Positions 1 to 13,049 of a stretch of DNA of 64,000 nt are shown one piece after another. A model generated the notes under the pieces. It saw only the letters and a program-made list of their open reading frames with translations. It ran no database searches and was not told the origin of the DNA. The position numbers and the translations under genes were made by a program. Within the stretch, counting starts at the first letter, position 1, and each line of letters begins with the position of its first letter. Source of the stretch: Epinephelus fuscoguttatus (lineage: Eukaryota > Chordata > Actinopteri > Perciformes > Serranidae); the NCBI RefSeq assembly GCF_011397635.1, contig NC_064760.1, positions 25,245,356-25,309,355 on the forward strand. Direction: 5' to 3'.

Positions 1-108
1 AAATCTGATCAACAGTGAGGAACTGGGTGTGGTTGTTATGTCACTGTGTTGTTTTTGCATATACTTTTCATGTCATCTTTACAAAGGGAGTAACTGTATA
101 TTTGGTCA

Positions 109-210
109 ATGAGTGTGGCAATGGACTGGGTGCCTGAGGCCGCCAAGAGGAAGAGAGGGAGGCCAAGGAAGATGTGGAGACAGACGTTTAAGGAATCAAG
201 GAATCACCAG
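109..210 (+). mobile_element. Probable fossil of a non-LTR retrotransposon ORF 3' end
   Basis: The reading frame from 115 to about 190 contains MDWVPEAAKRKRGRPRKMW, which resembles the carboxy-terminal W-x-P-x-x-K-R-K-R-G-R-P motif often found at the end of reverse transcriptase ORFs of RTE-like LINEs in animal genomes. The frame stays open to 483, but residues after about position 30 look unrelated to anything I recognise. Read as a short decayed fragment, not a host gene. The family is recalled from memory and was not searched. Confidence 0.4.
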
Positions 211-483
211 TTAGACTTTCACCGTCTTCAATTTCGTCCTTGCCCCTTGACGCCTCGGGCGCTGTTAAACTACAACGGCAACTGGCCGCATATCATGCCA
301 GCGTTAAAAGTTACCTTTTATCATTGTTTTCTGAGGCCACAAGTCACTGCCCAAGCGCTGGATTTTGACGACTTTGGAGTCAGACCGGACTCGGAATGCA
401 GTCTGGCAAAAAACTGGCCAACCCATGAATTGGGAGCTGATGGACTAAACATTTCGGTTTACAAGAACACCATAGTCTTCTAG

Positions 484-2285
484 ACACTCTGGGGAAATGC
501 TGCAGCACAGAAGGACTGTTTGATTTACTTAATGCTTTGTGAATTCATGTAGAAATAGAATGCGCTGTTTCTTTGAACAACAGCGCTCTCATTTTAGTGT
601 AGAGCGTCAGATTAGATTTACGAATGCACCCTGTGTCAGTGGTGCTACCTGAGTTAACAACAGATCAGGAACATCATACAACCTTGCTTCCAATTCCTCC
701 CCGGTGGCCACTCGCGGTGCTGCAGTGAAAAAATCCCCTACAGCCCACAAAGGATTTCCCCTGTAGAACACCACTGCAAAAGAGATGCCTGCGAAACAAT
801 TGACAGGACACCTTGAATTGCAAAGAAGGCCAGTATATCTCTTTGTATTATGAATTTTTGACCCATGGAGGCTTTATACTTTTTTCAAAAATCCCTCAAG
901 CTTGGAAAGGCGATTTAGAAATCAGTTACGTCATCACAATGTAACATCTATAAACCCAGTGGGAGCTCACAGACAGAGCCAGTGGGAGAACCACTACTGC
1001 GTACCCTGGAAATGAATCTAGAAGTTAGAAACTTCTTTGGGCGTATGCACCAGGCGCCATCTTTGGGTCCGGTTTCTAGTTATTCTTTCTGCTGCACAAT
1101 GATGACAAAATATCTCCTCCATGAAACTGCTCACAACAAGGTGTGTGATTATCTTGAGGAGCTGGGTCATGATTTCTGGAGAGAGACATTGCTGTTGAGC
1201 TTTTCAAATGTATTTTTTTTGATGCTTGAGCACCACAACCTGAATGCCATCTAGTTCCTTTATATTAGAACCATCCCTTTAAGGAGACCTTTCAAAGGGT
1301 TTTATGTTCTCAACAATGTTTTTGTCCTGGGTGAGATGTTCAGTGTTTTCGCGGATTAATATGCTGAAATCACCCGCCTACAGTTTATTGTCAACTGACG
1401 CTGTACATCTTGAAACCTGTGCACTCAACTTTGAGGGCAAGACATTTTTCTTGACTTCAGACATTGATATCTTTGGCTGAACAGATTTTTACCATTAACT
1501 GCATTTGCATGACTACATGAACTATAAACTGTAAATAATCCAAATAAAATATATTTATTTTTTTGTATTCCCAGTGGATTATCTAAAGAGAGATTATATC
1601 TGCACTCCTGCATCTGCATTTTTTGCTGACCTGTATTTTTGGGGGTTAAATAAGTAAGCTTAAAAGGCATAAAATGAAGGCATTGCAAAGTTTCTATCTG
1701 TTTCGCAGTTTGCAAAACTTTTGAAGCCTAAAACTTTGAACTTTTTTCTCTTAACTTCTGTGCTTCTGTAGTTACCGCTGTCTGCCTTCGTAGGGCAATA
1801 ATCATTGACTTTGTTGCCCTAAAATTACCCCAGACTTGATGAACTGATGTTGAAAAAATGATAACAGATGATGTTGAGCAAACTCCAGAAACAAAGGTAC
1901 TTTTGTATGTTGAAGAGGGACGACAAGCTTAATTCCTATTGAAGTGGAGGTTTTGGCTCAGGGTTGGCGCACAGGAAGAAAGAAAACCTCCATCCAGTCT
2001 TACTCAGATTAGAAAATTGGGCAGAGAGGGGGAGTAATGTGCAGGTTTACTGGCAGGGCTGCGTTGATTAGAAAGAGGGTAGTGTTCATGGTGAAGGGGA
2101 GCAGCCGTATTCAGTAACAGCACCTCTTCCTTTAGCCAAAGCCAACATCTGGTGCCGACCGACACAGAGCAGTGGCGGCAGCAGCAGCACCCCCCAGCCT
2201 CTGCTTCCCTTTCAACTCATTATTGTATTTCATGGTTCCTCAGCAAAAGGCTTCCAACCTGGTCTGAAAGTGACGTACAAGTGAG
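484..2285. other. Intergenic, no supported gene
   Basis: A 90-codon open frame lies at 982-1254, with no recognisable domain, no convincing splice context and no similarity I know. The rest is AT-rich single-copy-looking DNA. I see no RNA gene or convincing regulatory site. Confidence 0.5.
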
Positions 2286-2287
2286 AA

Positions 2288-2288
2288 G

Positions 2289-2336
<48 letters not shown>
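2288..2336. repeat. (TG)n microsatellite
   Basis: About 23 uninterrupted TG dinucleotides. The open frame crossing it (Cys-Val repeats) is an artefact of the repeat. Confidence 0.95.
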
Positions 2337-2337
<1 letters not shown>

Positions 2338-2679
2338 ATAGTGTTCCTAGTTTAAAACACATGAGTTTAAACTCTCCTTTTTGTTTGTTAAGCTTACTTC
2401 TGATCTGACAGTAAGAGAATGTAACCACAGAAAAAGACGAAACAGCCCAGTCACCTAAAATGTTGGCATTATACGTAGGCTACATTTATGCAAACCACCA
2501 ATACATTACATGTGTATGATTCATACATATCATATCAACATTTCTAAAATGACATTGTTCTAGATGAGCTGACTTTGTCATCAGGAGTCGGAGAAGATGG
2601 TGGCTGAATGACACTTATCTGACGCTTCTGATATCTGCAAGCCAATGTTTGAGACCAACATACGTCAACACCGGTTGTT

Positions 2680-3095
2680 GTTTCCAGCAGCATTTGTGCC
2701 ACTGAACATATGTGTTATTTAGTGAGCCACTGACACATTTCCAGTGGTATTCGTGCCACCAAACCGTCAATTTTTTAGTGTTTGTGCCTCTAAATTAAGG
2801 TGTTTTTTTTTTTTACCACATTGTCACTGTGGTTTCTGTGGCATTTCTACCACTGAGCGTGGGTGATTTTTAGCAAGATGTCACTGCATTTTCAGCAACA
2901 CTTGTGCTAACAAACTGGTGTTTATCAGTGAGCCATTGCTGCTTTGGCAGCCACTTTTGTGTCACCAAATGTGGGTGTTTTTTGTGGACTGTCACTGTGT
3001 TTCCTGTGGCATTTGTGTCACCAAATGTGGGTGTTTTTTGATGAGTCATTGCTGCATTTCCAGATGTGATTGTGCCACTGACGGTGGATGCCTTA
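2680..3095. repeat. Degenerate minisatellite, about 60-bp unit
   Basis: Six to eight imperfect copies of a unit of roughly 55-60 bp follow one another. Each has a core like GGCATTTGTGCCACCAAA, then GTGGGTGTTTTTT and a GAGCCACTGC-like end. The two best-preserved adjacent copies are around 2955-3070. Open frames on both strands here (2870-3235 minus, 2918-3163 plus) only reflect the repeat. Confidence 0.7.
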
Positions 3096-6000
3096 TGCCA
3101 AAACATTATCTTTTTCAAACCATAACCAAGTGGGTTTTTGTGCCTAAACCTAACTACACATGACATGTTGTTGAAATGTAGAGAAATGTAAGGTTTGAAA
3201 CCATTATATAATAACGTGCAAATGTAACATATCAATGATTTGAAATGTACATGTAAATTATGAGCTCCCTCTAAATGAAACCATGCTGTGACTGTGTTTT
3301 ACACATCCACTTTATATTAAGAAGTACAGAGAAACAGAAACACAGCACTTTGTTCACATCCTCTTTGATAAATTAGGAGGGTAATGCAGAACCAACAAAC
3401 ACACCACAAATGTTCACAGTGCAATTAAACGCAACTCAGAGAGTTTCGAAGTAGCTTGATTTTACAGTCACATCTTTAAATTTCCATTTAGTTAAGATAC
3501 ATTTTCCTCTTAAAACCTCACTCTAGACGGTCCTTTTGATATGTAGTCATTTAGAAAAGAGTGAGAGTAAGAGACTAATCAAGGTGATGAAGAGATGAAA
3601 AGAATGAAGTAAGAGTCTGAGAATGTGATCTGCAGACTTACACTTAAATTTCCATTGAGTCATATATAGGTCAGCAACAACAACTCAGCATGACTCGTAC
3701 ATAAAAGACAGTGAGCTTCTTCTTCTTCTTTTGCCTGAAACGACCGCTTACTGCATTTGAAACAGGTTCTTACTGGAATCAGACAGTTGAGGTTTACAAG
3801 AATGCTAATAACTCAAGATATTTTTTTATTCTTAGCTCATTTTGACATTGAGAAGCAGCGCAAGAAAAGTTATGACAAACAAATAACTGAAAATAACCCC
3901 CAGAAACCAAACATGGTGTTTGTTCAACATTTAAGGGTCAATGAAAGGCCCACTCGTGGTGTATTGTAAGGTAACTGTTTCCTTAAATACTTTCATCAAA
4001 CCATTTTTTGGTTTATTTTTTATTTTGGCAACATCACAGGTTCAAAACGGGATGAGCTAAGCTGTGATATATCTGCGGTATCAACCCATCAGCATCCTTG
4101 CAGGCTTTTAAGTGTGTGACGAGTATGTGGGCTCAAGCTTGTGCTAATATTTGTGTGCGTGTTTGAGTCGTGCATGTCAGTATGTGTGTTGTTTGTGTTT
4201 GTGCAGTGGTGTTGGTTGTGAGTGGAGTTGTTGACCCGGTGAGCTGCCGCAGTTACACCTCTGACCAACAGAAAACAGATGAGTCACATCTCATAAGTGT
4301 GGCTGCCCAAAAGACCTGGAGACTCTTACTTTCCTGGCAACACACACATGCACACACGTTCCCTCCATATTGTAAACTCACTATCAATTATATCAAGTCC
4401 CTCATTGTGATTTCACAACATCTCTCTGGTATTTAGTGGGATTTTTCGAAGACCTCCAGCTGTCCACGCCGCTCCCTCTAGGAAAACTACATAAATAAAC
4501 ACGCGGCAGTAAAACTTCAGGTGCACCTCAATCATTTTTTCTTCTCTCTCTTTCCCAGCTTGACCTGCCTTAAACCCAGGCGCTCTGCTCCAAAGATGCC
4601 TTTGCTGCTGCTGCTGCTGCCACTGGGCAAACATCCCTGGCCGCAGCCTCATACCCTTTACGGGAGGCTCATACTTCCTTTGGCTGCCCTGCGACCTCCA
4701 TGCCCACAAGTTTCTCCATAACCAATATCAACATTTGCAAGGTGTGATACTTTACCTTCCAGTGTGTTTTTACATGCAGGCCTTGTTTCACCTCAACGAC
4801 CTTGAGTTATTCAACAGATTTAGGTTTTAAAAACAACTACAACGACTGATTGTGCTTGTAACACACATCATGAGGCCATGAGGGGATGCCAGATTTCTTT
4901 TTTCCCCTAGTCTGACAGCAAGTAAAAAGTGCTCCATGACATGGTTGTTCTCATCCTGTTTTGCTGCATTTCTGCTGCGTGGTTTGGCTTGACTCCACTC
5001 ACTTTTGGTACCAGGTCCTTTTCTCTGTTTTGTTTCCCACTGCAGATAGTACTCCTTCAATGTATGGGATTCTCAGATGAGTAGATGGGATTAGCCATCA
5101 CAAGGCAGCATGAAACTGCTGTGACACCAGCTTCAAAGTGACACCTTTCATCGTCAACCAGACAAAGGAACGCCTTCACTTTGTCAGTTGTACAGCGCAG
5201 TGTATGGAGTGGTTCTGCTGGCTCCCATTTTTAAAAAATCTGGGTCAGATGAATAAAAAATTGCAGTCGCTATTTAAACTGTCAAGTTTGTGCAGGATGT
5301 CTCGTGTCAAACATGTGACTATTCTCTCTGACTAGTCTGAAGTGTTTTAATTACACCCTCTACTTTCGGCTCAGCTCGTGTGGAACCTTGACTGAAATGG
5401 TACCAAAAAAGTACCACATATCCACAACTTTTGCTACTGGAAAACCAAAAAGAGCAAGTCGAGTTGAGTAGAGATCCGCCAATGGAAATACAGTGTCAGT
5501 CTGCCTGACCACCTTCTCATGTCATGCAAATTGTAAAATTCTGCAGGTCGTGTGGTTAAAAATGCTATGACTTATCAGGTAAAGGTGGGAAGTTCAGTGG
5601 GAAACTAGAAGTTTTTGACCAAGTGGCTTGCCATACTTTAAGACTGCAAGATCGGTTTGGGTTTAATATGTAGGCTTAAGTGCCTTTCTTGTCCACGTAA
5701 TGGTAGGATCACCAAATCTGACATCATGACCACTTTCAAAGACACAAAGAACGTCCTTGATTCCCAGTCAAAGTTAATCTGCAGCACGATGAAGGTCTAC
5801 AGACAACATGTTATGGAGCAATACCTTCACACAGGAGCTGTGGCTGAGCCTGTGCAGTCCTGCTGCTCTCTGTTGACCCACTGGATGATTTGTAAAGTGG
5901 CTCTTTGAGGCCTGGTTGGAGATGTTATCAGAGTCTGGGAAGCCTGCTCTGTCTCTCTCCTCGGGTCTGCAGCACTGGTAAAACAGCAGGAATAATAAGC

Positions 6001-7369
6001 GAGTGTTTGTGAGTGTGGTGATGTGGAGTGGGGGAACAGTGTCAGTGATTGTGTCTGTAGGGCCCCGTAGGACCCCAGAGCTGCCCAGAAACTCAAATCT
6101 CCCCCACACACCGTGTTTTTCTGAGCGAGGGTCTTTCTGTGGAGTCTCTGTCATTTACTGCTAAACCAGGTCAGATGGGAATGATTTTTTTCTTGCTTTC
6201 TAGTAATTTGTAAACAGGGTAGTGTGGTTCTTTGAAATTATATTACCATGAAATGGCATGATGAAGAGGAAGGTGCATAAAAGCCACAAACCTCCCATTT
6301 TTTGTTACATTTCAGGGCACTGTGATAGAGTGTTTATCTTCATGTAAATACCTCAGATTAATCTTTGATGCGTTTTCTCTTTTCTCTTTCTATTTAACAA
6401 CTTGTAAAGAAGCTGAAGCTAAGGCTGGACTTTAATTCAGAAATTAGTCTTGCTTTTCTTTTGATAAAAAAAAGACTATGGTGATGTTTTATAAATGCAT
6501 GGATCTTCTAAATGTCTTCACTCCATAGATACTGTGCGCCATGAAGCACTGAAGTTCATCACAAATCTCGAGGCCCTCACTCACCATTGATCCCTGTATG
6601 TAAGGTTGTAAGGGCAGGTGTGAAAGCACCCTTTATCACTGGCATGCCCTTATTTATAAGGCAATTCTTAACTTATCTTCTTATCTATGTAACTTTATCC
6701 ATCTGAAAAATGCTAGAAGCTACTGTCCACGCTCTGTGACATATTCAAAAGATGTACTCTTGCTCCAAACTTTGTCTTGAAATGGGAGAAAGGGCCTTTA
6801 GGTATAAGTTAAGTTTTTTCCAAAGTAGACTGAAGGAGTAGGAGGAAGAACGTACATCAGGTAGTAGAAGATTTGACTTAATATCTGCCTCTGTGTGATC
6901 CAAGATATGCTGCTGTGATTGCTGAATTTTGACTGTAACTCTTACATGTTGTTTGTCTACAACTTTGTGAAAATGTGCTTCACCAAATCCCTATTTTTTT
7001 TATCAGAAAAATATCAGTGAAACTAAGGATTACCACCTGGACGCAGCAGAAGCCTTTCTGTGAGTGTTTTTGGGTGGCAGGGGGCTGATGTTATTTCAGT
7101 GAGGCAGCAGGGCAGATGGGCGGAGTTAATGGGACCACTAGGGAGAATGAAATGTTGTCAGAGGAGGCTGAAACATTTTGGAGAGTGCGTCAGGATGGAG
7201 GTGTAGCTTTCCCTTGAGTGGCACATACGTTTCTGATTGCTGGACTGATTTTATGGGCCTATTGCGACATCTGATGAGTTTTAAAAAGCTTCACCCTCAG
7301 CCTCACTGGACAATGATTTGCTGACAACACACTTAATATTTCCTACTTTGACCGAGTGTCACGGGAACC
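3096..7369. other. Intergenic region upstream of arsi
   Basis: No gene is supported. A (CTG)n run lies at about 4600-4622. The segment at about 5361-5500 (GTACCAAAAAAGTACC and a purine-rich GAGTTGAGTAGAG stretch) resembles a common fish miniature transposon, but I cannot define its ends. The arsi promoter must lie in the last few hundred bases; I see no clear TATA box close to the start codon. Confidence 0.45.
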
Positions 7370-10300
7370 ATGGCAACCACAGCCCTAACCGGGTTCTCCA
7401 TGATGAGCCTGCTCAGCCTCGGGTACCTGACCTGGGACATGATGAGTCCTAACCAGGTGGAAAACGAGCCCGACCAAAGTTTTGTGGACAGCTCTCCTGT
7501 CCCGCAGCCTCCTCACATCATTTTCATCATGACGGACGATCAGGGATTCAACGACATCGGCTACCACAGCTCTGACATCAGGACACCAGCGCTGGATAAA
7601 CTGGCTGCGGACGGAGTGAAGCTGGAGAGTTACTACATCCAGCCCATCTGCACCCCGTCCCGCAGTCAGCTCATCACCGGCAGGTAACGGGTTTGTCCTC
7701 GGACTTTTGCACAATTTGATGATTAAATCAAATCATTAATGTATATAGCCTACTACAGTAAACTACGAGACATTTGCATGTATTTTTGTATGTTGTATGT
7801 CTTTTGGAGTGTGTCCTGGCATGTTTTAGGGGGAAATTAAAGGAGAACGCCACCTAAATTTTGAATTCCAATATCTTATTTCCATGGCCCAGGAAAGTTA
7901 AATCAATATGTGAGAACATGAGCTACTCTCTCTTAAAGCCAAAACCAGAGAGGTCAGTCTCAAATTTGTGATGTCATCAAGTACAAAATCAGGAGCTGCT
8001 CCACAGACAATGAATGGGAGACTGATTTTATGGACCACAGAATTCTTATTTCCTTTTTTTATATCCAAATGAGCTTTATTCTACTGTAGTGCTCTCAGTT
8101 CTGTAACAGAAAATGTATCCGTATACTCAGAACAGTCCCCTGGGTGCTCTCAGTGTCATCAAGAACAGTGTTTCCCAACTGGTGGGTCCTGAGTCCACTC
8201 TGAACGGACCACAAATGACTCGCGAACATGTCAAGTTTGTAAAAAACCCACTTTATTTTGAAGTACAGTGAATTTCTGGCACAGAGCTTTCACTTTGAAG
8301 TGCTGTTCCCTGCTGTAGAGTGAGTGACTAAGGGATAGCTACATGGCAGAGACAGCAAACTAGCCCAATGACACGGCCAAAGGCAAGTATGACGCTGAAT
8401 ACATTAAACTGTGTGGACCTTAAACTAATGACTAAGGAGAAATTTAGACCCCCATGACTGGACCAGTTGGAAATCCCTGATCTAGAACATCTTTCCCAGT
8501 TCATTGTCGATGGAACAGCTTCAGACATTATACTTGACATCACAAATTTGAGTTTTAGCACTCTTGTTTTGGGTTTGGGCGAGAATTGTTTGTTTTAACT
8601 AATATTTTTTGGACTGTCTAAGACCATAGGAATAACATGTATGAATTTTGAAAATGGGTGTAGTTCCCCTTTATCTACAGTGGAAGTGTGTTTTCATGCA
8701 CAGTACTTTAATGATGAAATAAAAGGAACATCATTCATTTTGGCTGCAAAGTCATAGAAGAACCTTGTATTCACATGTTTTCATTTTTATTTACTTTTTT
8801 TTTATCCATTGAAATTCCACTGAAATTTGAACTCAAATTTTGTCATCTGAAAAAGCAACTTTTGAATGGAAATGAACGTTTAAAACCTTTAGCATCAACC
8901 TGGATATGAGATTAAATTATGATTAAGATTTCTTACTGTCACATTAAGAAGTCTTGTAGTACTGTGTATTTTCTTTGTTTATTTGAATTGTATATCCATA
9001 GGTGTAGATTCCGAGTGGGACGCGGGGGACATGCCCCCACCCAAGTTTCAGACAATAAACCGAGCAAAACATGCAGGCAACAGACATTTTCACATCTCCT
9101 TTGTGGTCTGTCTGTCTTCACGTCTTCAACATTTCTTAACCACACATGAAGTTAAATGAGGAAATGGGAGCATCATCCCTTTCTTCTCTTCTCTTCCTGT
9201 CACGTTCTGCTATGTGTGATGATCTAACTATCTGTCAGATGTTGATTATTGATAACACATTTATCCCGCTGACAGTTTTTTTAATCATTAACCCACAGGT
9301 ACCAAATTCACACTGGCCTGCAGCACTCCATCATCCGTCCCCGCCAGCCCAACTGCCTGCCCTTTGACCAGGTCACCCTCCCCCAGAGACTGCAGGAGCT
9401 CGGCTACTCCACCCACATGGTTGGCAAGTGGCACCTGGGCTTCTACAAGAAAGAGTGCCTGCCCACTCGCCGTGGCTTCGACACATACTTTGGCTCATTA
9501 ACAGGCAGCGTGAACTACTACACCTACGACTCCTGTGACGGGCCCGGCCGGTGTGGCTTCGACCTCCACGAGGGGGAGTCGGTCGCCTGGGGTCAGAGGG
9601 GCAAATACTCCACCCATCTGTACACACAGAGAGTCCGCAAGATCCTGGCAACCCACGATCCTCAGTCCCAGCCGCTGTTCATCTTCCTCTCCTTCCAAGC
9701 TGTTCACACACCCCTGCAGTCCCCACGAGAGTACATCTACCCGTACCGTGGGCTGGAAAACGTAGCACGCAGGAAATATGCTGCTATGGTCTCAGCTGTA
9801 GATGAGGCCGTACATAATATAACATACGCTCTCCGCAAGTATGGCTACTACCAGAACAGTGTCATCATCTTCTCTACTGACAACGGTGGCCAGCCTTTAT
9901 CTGGTGGCAGTAACTGGCCGCTCAGAGGACGTAAAGGCACCTACTGGGAAGGCGGCATCCGAGGTCTGGGGTTTGTCCACAGCCCTCTGTTGAGGAAGAA
10001 GAAGAGGGTGAGTAAAGCCCTGGTGCACATCACAGACTGGTACCCCACACTGGTGGGATTAGCAGGTGGCAATGACTCCCTGACTGAGGGGGTGGATGGG
10101 TATGATGTTTGGGAAGCTATCAGTGAGGGGAAGGAGTCACCCAGGTTGGAGATCCTCCACAACATTGACCCTCTGTATAACCACGCACGCAGCGGCTCCC
10201 TGCAGAAAGGATATGGGATTTGGAATACAGCTGTTCAGGCTTCCATACGAGCTGGAGACTGGAAGCTCCTCACAGGAGACCCTGGCTACGGAGACTGGAC

Positions 10301-10697
10301 ACCGCCACAAATGCTTCCAGGTTTCCCCGGCAGCTGGTGGAACCTGGAGCGCCACACTGCACCCCGGAAATCTGTGTGGCTTTTCAACATCTCTGGAGAC
10401 CCCTATGAACGTTTTGACCTTTCTGAGCAGAGACCAGATGTTGTCAAACAGCTCCTGGCTAGATTGGCGTACTATAATCGCACTGCGGTGCCAGTAAGGT
10501 ACCCATCAGAGGACCTACGGGCTGATCCCCACCTCAATGGAGGTGCCTGGGTGCCCTGGGTAGGAGATGAGGAGGCGGACAGCTGGGACACTGTCTACCA
10601 GAAAAAGGACAAGGATTGGAAGAAGAAGCTGAAACTGTCCAAAAGCAGGTCGTTTTTCAGGAAACTGAACACTAGGATTATGTCCAACAGGATATAG
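7370..10697 (+). CDS. arsi: Arylsulfatase I (two exons, complete)
   Basis: Exons 7370-7683 and 9299-10697 join across a GT-AG intron inside an Arg codon to give 570 aa, close to the 569 aa of human ARSI. Sulfatase hallmarks are present: the metal-binding DDQG at residues 56-59, the [12 protein letters not shown] signature with Cys94 (the residue converted to formylglycine in active sulfatases), GKWHLG with Lys148 and His150, and a TDNGG motif in the central part. An amino-terminal hydrophobic stretch at residues 5-22 fits a signal peptide or anchor. The ATG sits in a strong Kozak context (ACCATGG). The carboxy terminus, [14 protein letters not shown], is basic and matches ARSI better than ARSJ as I remember them. 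The expected role is hydrolysis of sulfate esters in the secretory pathway or outside the cell. Family identity is secure; the I-versus-J call rests on remembered similarity. Confidence 0.93.
7684..9298 (+). other. arsi intron 1 with interspersed repeats
   Basis: 1,615-bp intron with donor GTAACG and acceptor CACAG. About 7838-8674 is flanked by imperfect inverted ends (TTAAAGGAGAAC at the left; GTTCCCCTTTAT at the right), suggesting a non-autonomous DNA transposon. About 8999-9062 resembles a common fish interspersed repeat rich in GGGGGACATGCCCCCA. Repeat identities are from memory. Confidence 0.5.
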
Positions 10698-10916
10698 AAA
10701 GTACATGACTGAAGAAAGTTCAGAGGAGACCCTCCTGAAGGATGACGAATAGTTCTGTTTGTTGATGAAACTCTTAGTTTTTGTGAAACAAGGATCCAGC
10801 TGCAGTTACTGAGTTGTAGCTGCAGGTTTATGTTCAGTCTCTCCAGAAGAGCTGATTGATGGAAAAGAAAAGTCAAAGGAAAGTATTAATTGTTAAACTG
10901 GTTTGTATCCATTATG

Positions 10917-10922
10917 AATAAA
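10917..10922 (+). terminator. Polyadenylation signal of arsi
   Basis: AATAAA about 220 bp after the arsi stop codon; the first good signal on this strand downstream of the gene. Confidence 0.6.
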
Positions 10923-11364
10923 ACAGGTGTTCTGCTAATTGAAAATTCTGCGATGAAAAATGAGAGTTGATTCCATCTTCCAAGATGACTGTATCTGACA
11001 TGGACGAAAAGGTGACGAGGAGAAATCATCTGCAAGCATTTGTAACTACTGTATAATGAATATAAATGAAGACTACCTCTCGTGACATTAGTTGCAAGCT
11101 TTATTTCTTTCACTAAAATGCCAGTTCTCAGTGTCTTCTACTTATTGACTGATACATTTTCAGATGGAGAATAATGGACAAATATGTTTTACTTTTCAGA
11201 AAACCACTGCGATGAAAGGCTTCATTTTTTAACTCTAGCTCTATTTACCAATCATCCTATTTGTTATTATTCAGTTTGCTGATCCCCCTAATGAGGGTTT
11301 TATTCTACTTCCATTATTTGTGTTGGTAAAATCTTTGAATTAAAATGAGCTTAAGGTTTCCAGA

Positions 11365-11645
11365 AACAAGCCTATCCCAGCTCATATTGGGTGAGGGGTT
11401 GGGTACACCCTCAAGAGGTCGATAGACTATCACAGGGCTGACAGAGACAAACAACCATTCACACTCACATTCACAACTGAGGGCAATTTAGAGTCACCAA
11501 TTCACCTAACCTGGAGGGCGCTGGAGAACCCTGAGAAAATCCACACTGACACGTGGACATTATGCAAACTCACAGATGGGCCGCAGTCAGATGGTGGGAA
11601 CCTTGCAATAAGGTCACAGTCGTAACCACTACTCCACCGCGCTTG
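11365..11645. repeat. Interspersed repeat common in teleosts
   Basis: Contains the sequence landmarks of a widespread fish repeat: CCCAGCTCATATTGGG, GGTACACCCT, CTATCACAGGGCTGACA, CAACCATTCACACTCACATT and GGGCAATTTAGAGTCACCAA. Recognised from memory; family name not certain. Confidence 0.55.
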
Positions 11646-13049
11646 CCTTATTTTAAGTCATCTGCTTATTTCTAACTCGAAATGGTTTGATTTGTCTTTT
11701 GCGTTTACCCACGTGTGCATGCACTGCTAATTCTCACTTCCATTTTTTCCCCCAGCAGATCATGAAGAAGCAGCTACTTTAAAAAGACAAAACAAAAATC
11801 AAAGCTGCTTTGGCAATTGTTGTTGAAACATGTTGAAACTGTCATCCCAGTCAAAGGATGTTAGCTAATATACACATGTGATTTCAACAGAGCGGGAAAA
11901 AAAAATCACATTTCTTAACATGCTGCAAGTATTTGCTAATATCAACACGCCACAGTGTCTCGCAAAAGCACAGTAACTACACGTTTGTTCGAAACTGATT
12001 AATGACCTCTATAAAACTTTCTGATATAAAACAATATATTATGCTATAGAAATGTGCAGTTTCTTTGCAGCAAGGCTACTACAACACATTTAAAAACCAA
12101 GTGAGCCAAAAGACTGTCTGTACTTTTAGTTGTGTAGTTGCTGCACACAAAGACATTTAATAGACAGCTAACAAGATAGCTAAAGTTAAAGGGCTATATC
12201 AAGTGAATCTATAGCTTGTGAGATGGCCAGCCTGTTCTCATTCCAAAGTCATCAAATACCACTGCTATGTCAGTAATGTTGGTGTCACACATTTATGCCG
12301 TAAGTCCCCTTTTGTGGTAGTATGGGATGCTGCTGGGAGGTGTCAGCTTTTGACATGTAACTATCTCATTGGCTGCCATCTCAGTTTTTGACACAAGTGA
12401 ATTTCATGTGATATCAGTGTGACTGAGCTACTTTTAAATCACATACTTAAATGTATTCAACTATAAATAAATGTATTATAATGACTTAAATTACGGAAAC
12501 ACCTGATTCCTAAAAGCTATGGACGATAAATTAAAGTCACTTTAAAGTTGATTTTCTGACAGACTAGTTTAAATATTTATGGAAGTTGAGGGAAACAAAA
12601 CATTTTGGTGATGAATATTGCAGTTTTTCTGAGCATTCAGTGAGGATTATCCAAAAAGATGCAGCCTCTGCAGCTTAAGATAGGATATGTCACTTTTTTG
12701 TTGTTGTTGTTGTTGTTGTTGTGTGTGTAACACAATCAGCCTTAAAAGACATAAGATGAAAGCATGTTAACCTTGCTATCTGTTCTACAGTGTGCTGTGC
12801 ACCCTGAAGACTTGAAGCCCCTATTTTTCTCTCTAAACTGCCTCTGTAGTCGTTGCACTCTGCCTTTGTTGTGCAGCATGCTGCCAAAGACGAGAAGTGA
12901 AACACTTCACCTCATTTCCTGGCTTTCAACCGCTGTGCTAGACCTCCACCCTGTCAGTATGCGTGACAACTTGAGGTTTATCACCACTGTGTAATTTTAG
13001 TAGCTTTAACAGTGATTATTTCATCATTTCTCTTGAGCCACAGAGGAGT
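11646..13049. other. Intergenic between arsi and the first Ig gene
   Basis: AT-rich, no supported gene. A (TTG)n microsatellite lies at about 12697-12722. The last few hundred bases should hold the promoter of the downstream receptor gene, but I see no unambiguous core element. Confidence 0.4.

Noticed and set aside
109..483. 124-codon open frame as a host gene
   Set aside because: Only the first 25 or so residues resemble anything, and that is a LINE tail motif; the rest has no domain or splice support.
982..1254. 90-codon open frame as a gene
   Set aside because: No recognisable domain, no Kozak or promoter context, no homology I know.
2870..3235. Open frames on both strands
   Set aside because: They lie in a minisatellite; overlapping frames come from the repeat unit.
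9373..10706. Several open frames opposite or shifted to arsi exon 2
   Set aside because: Shadows of the GC-rich arsi coding exon.
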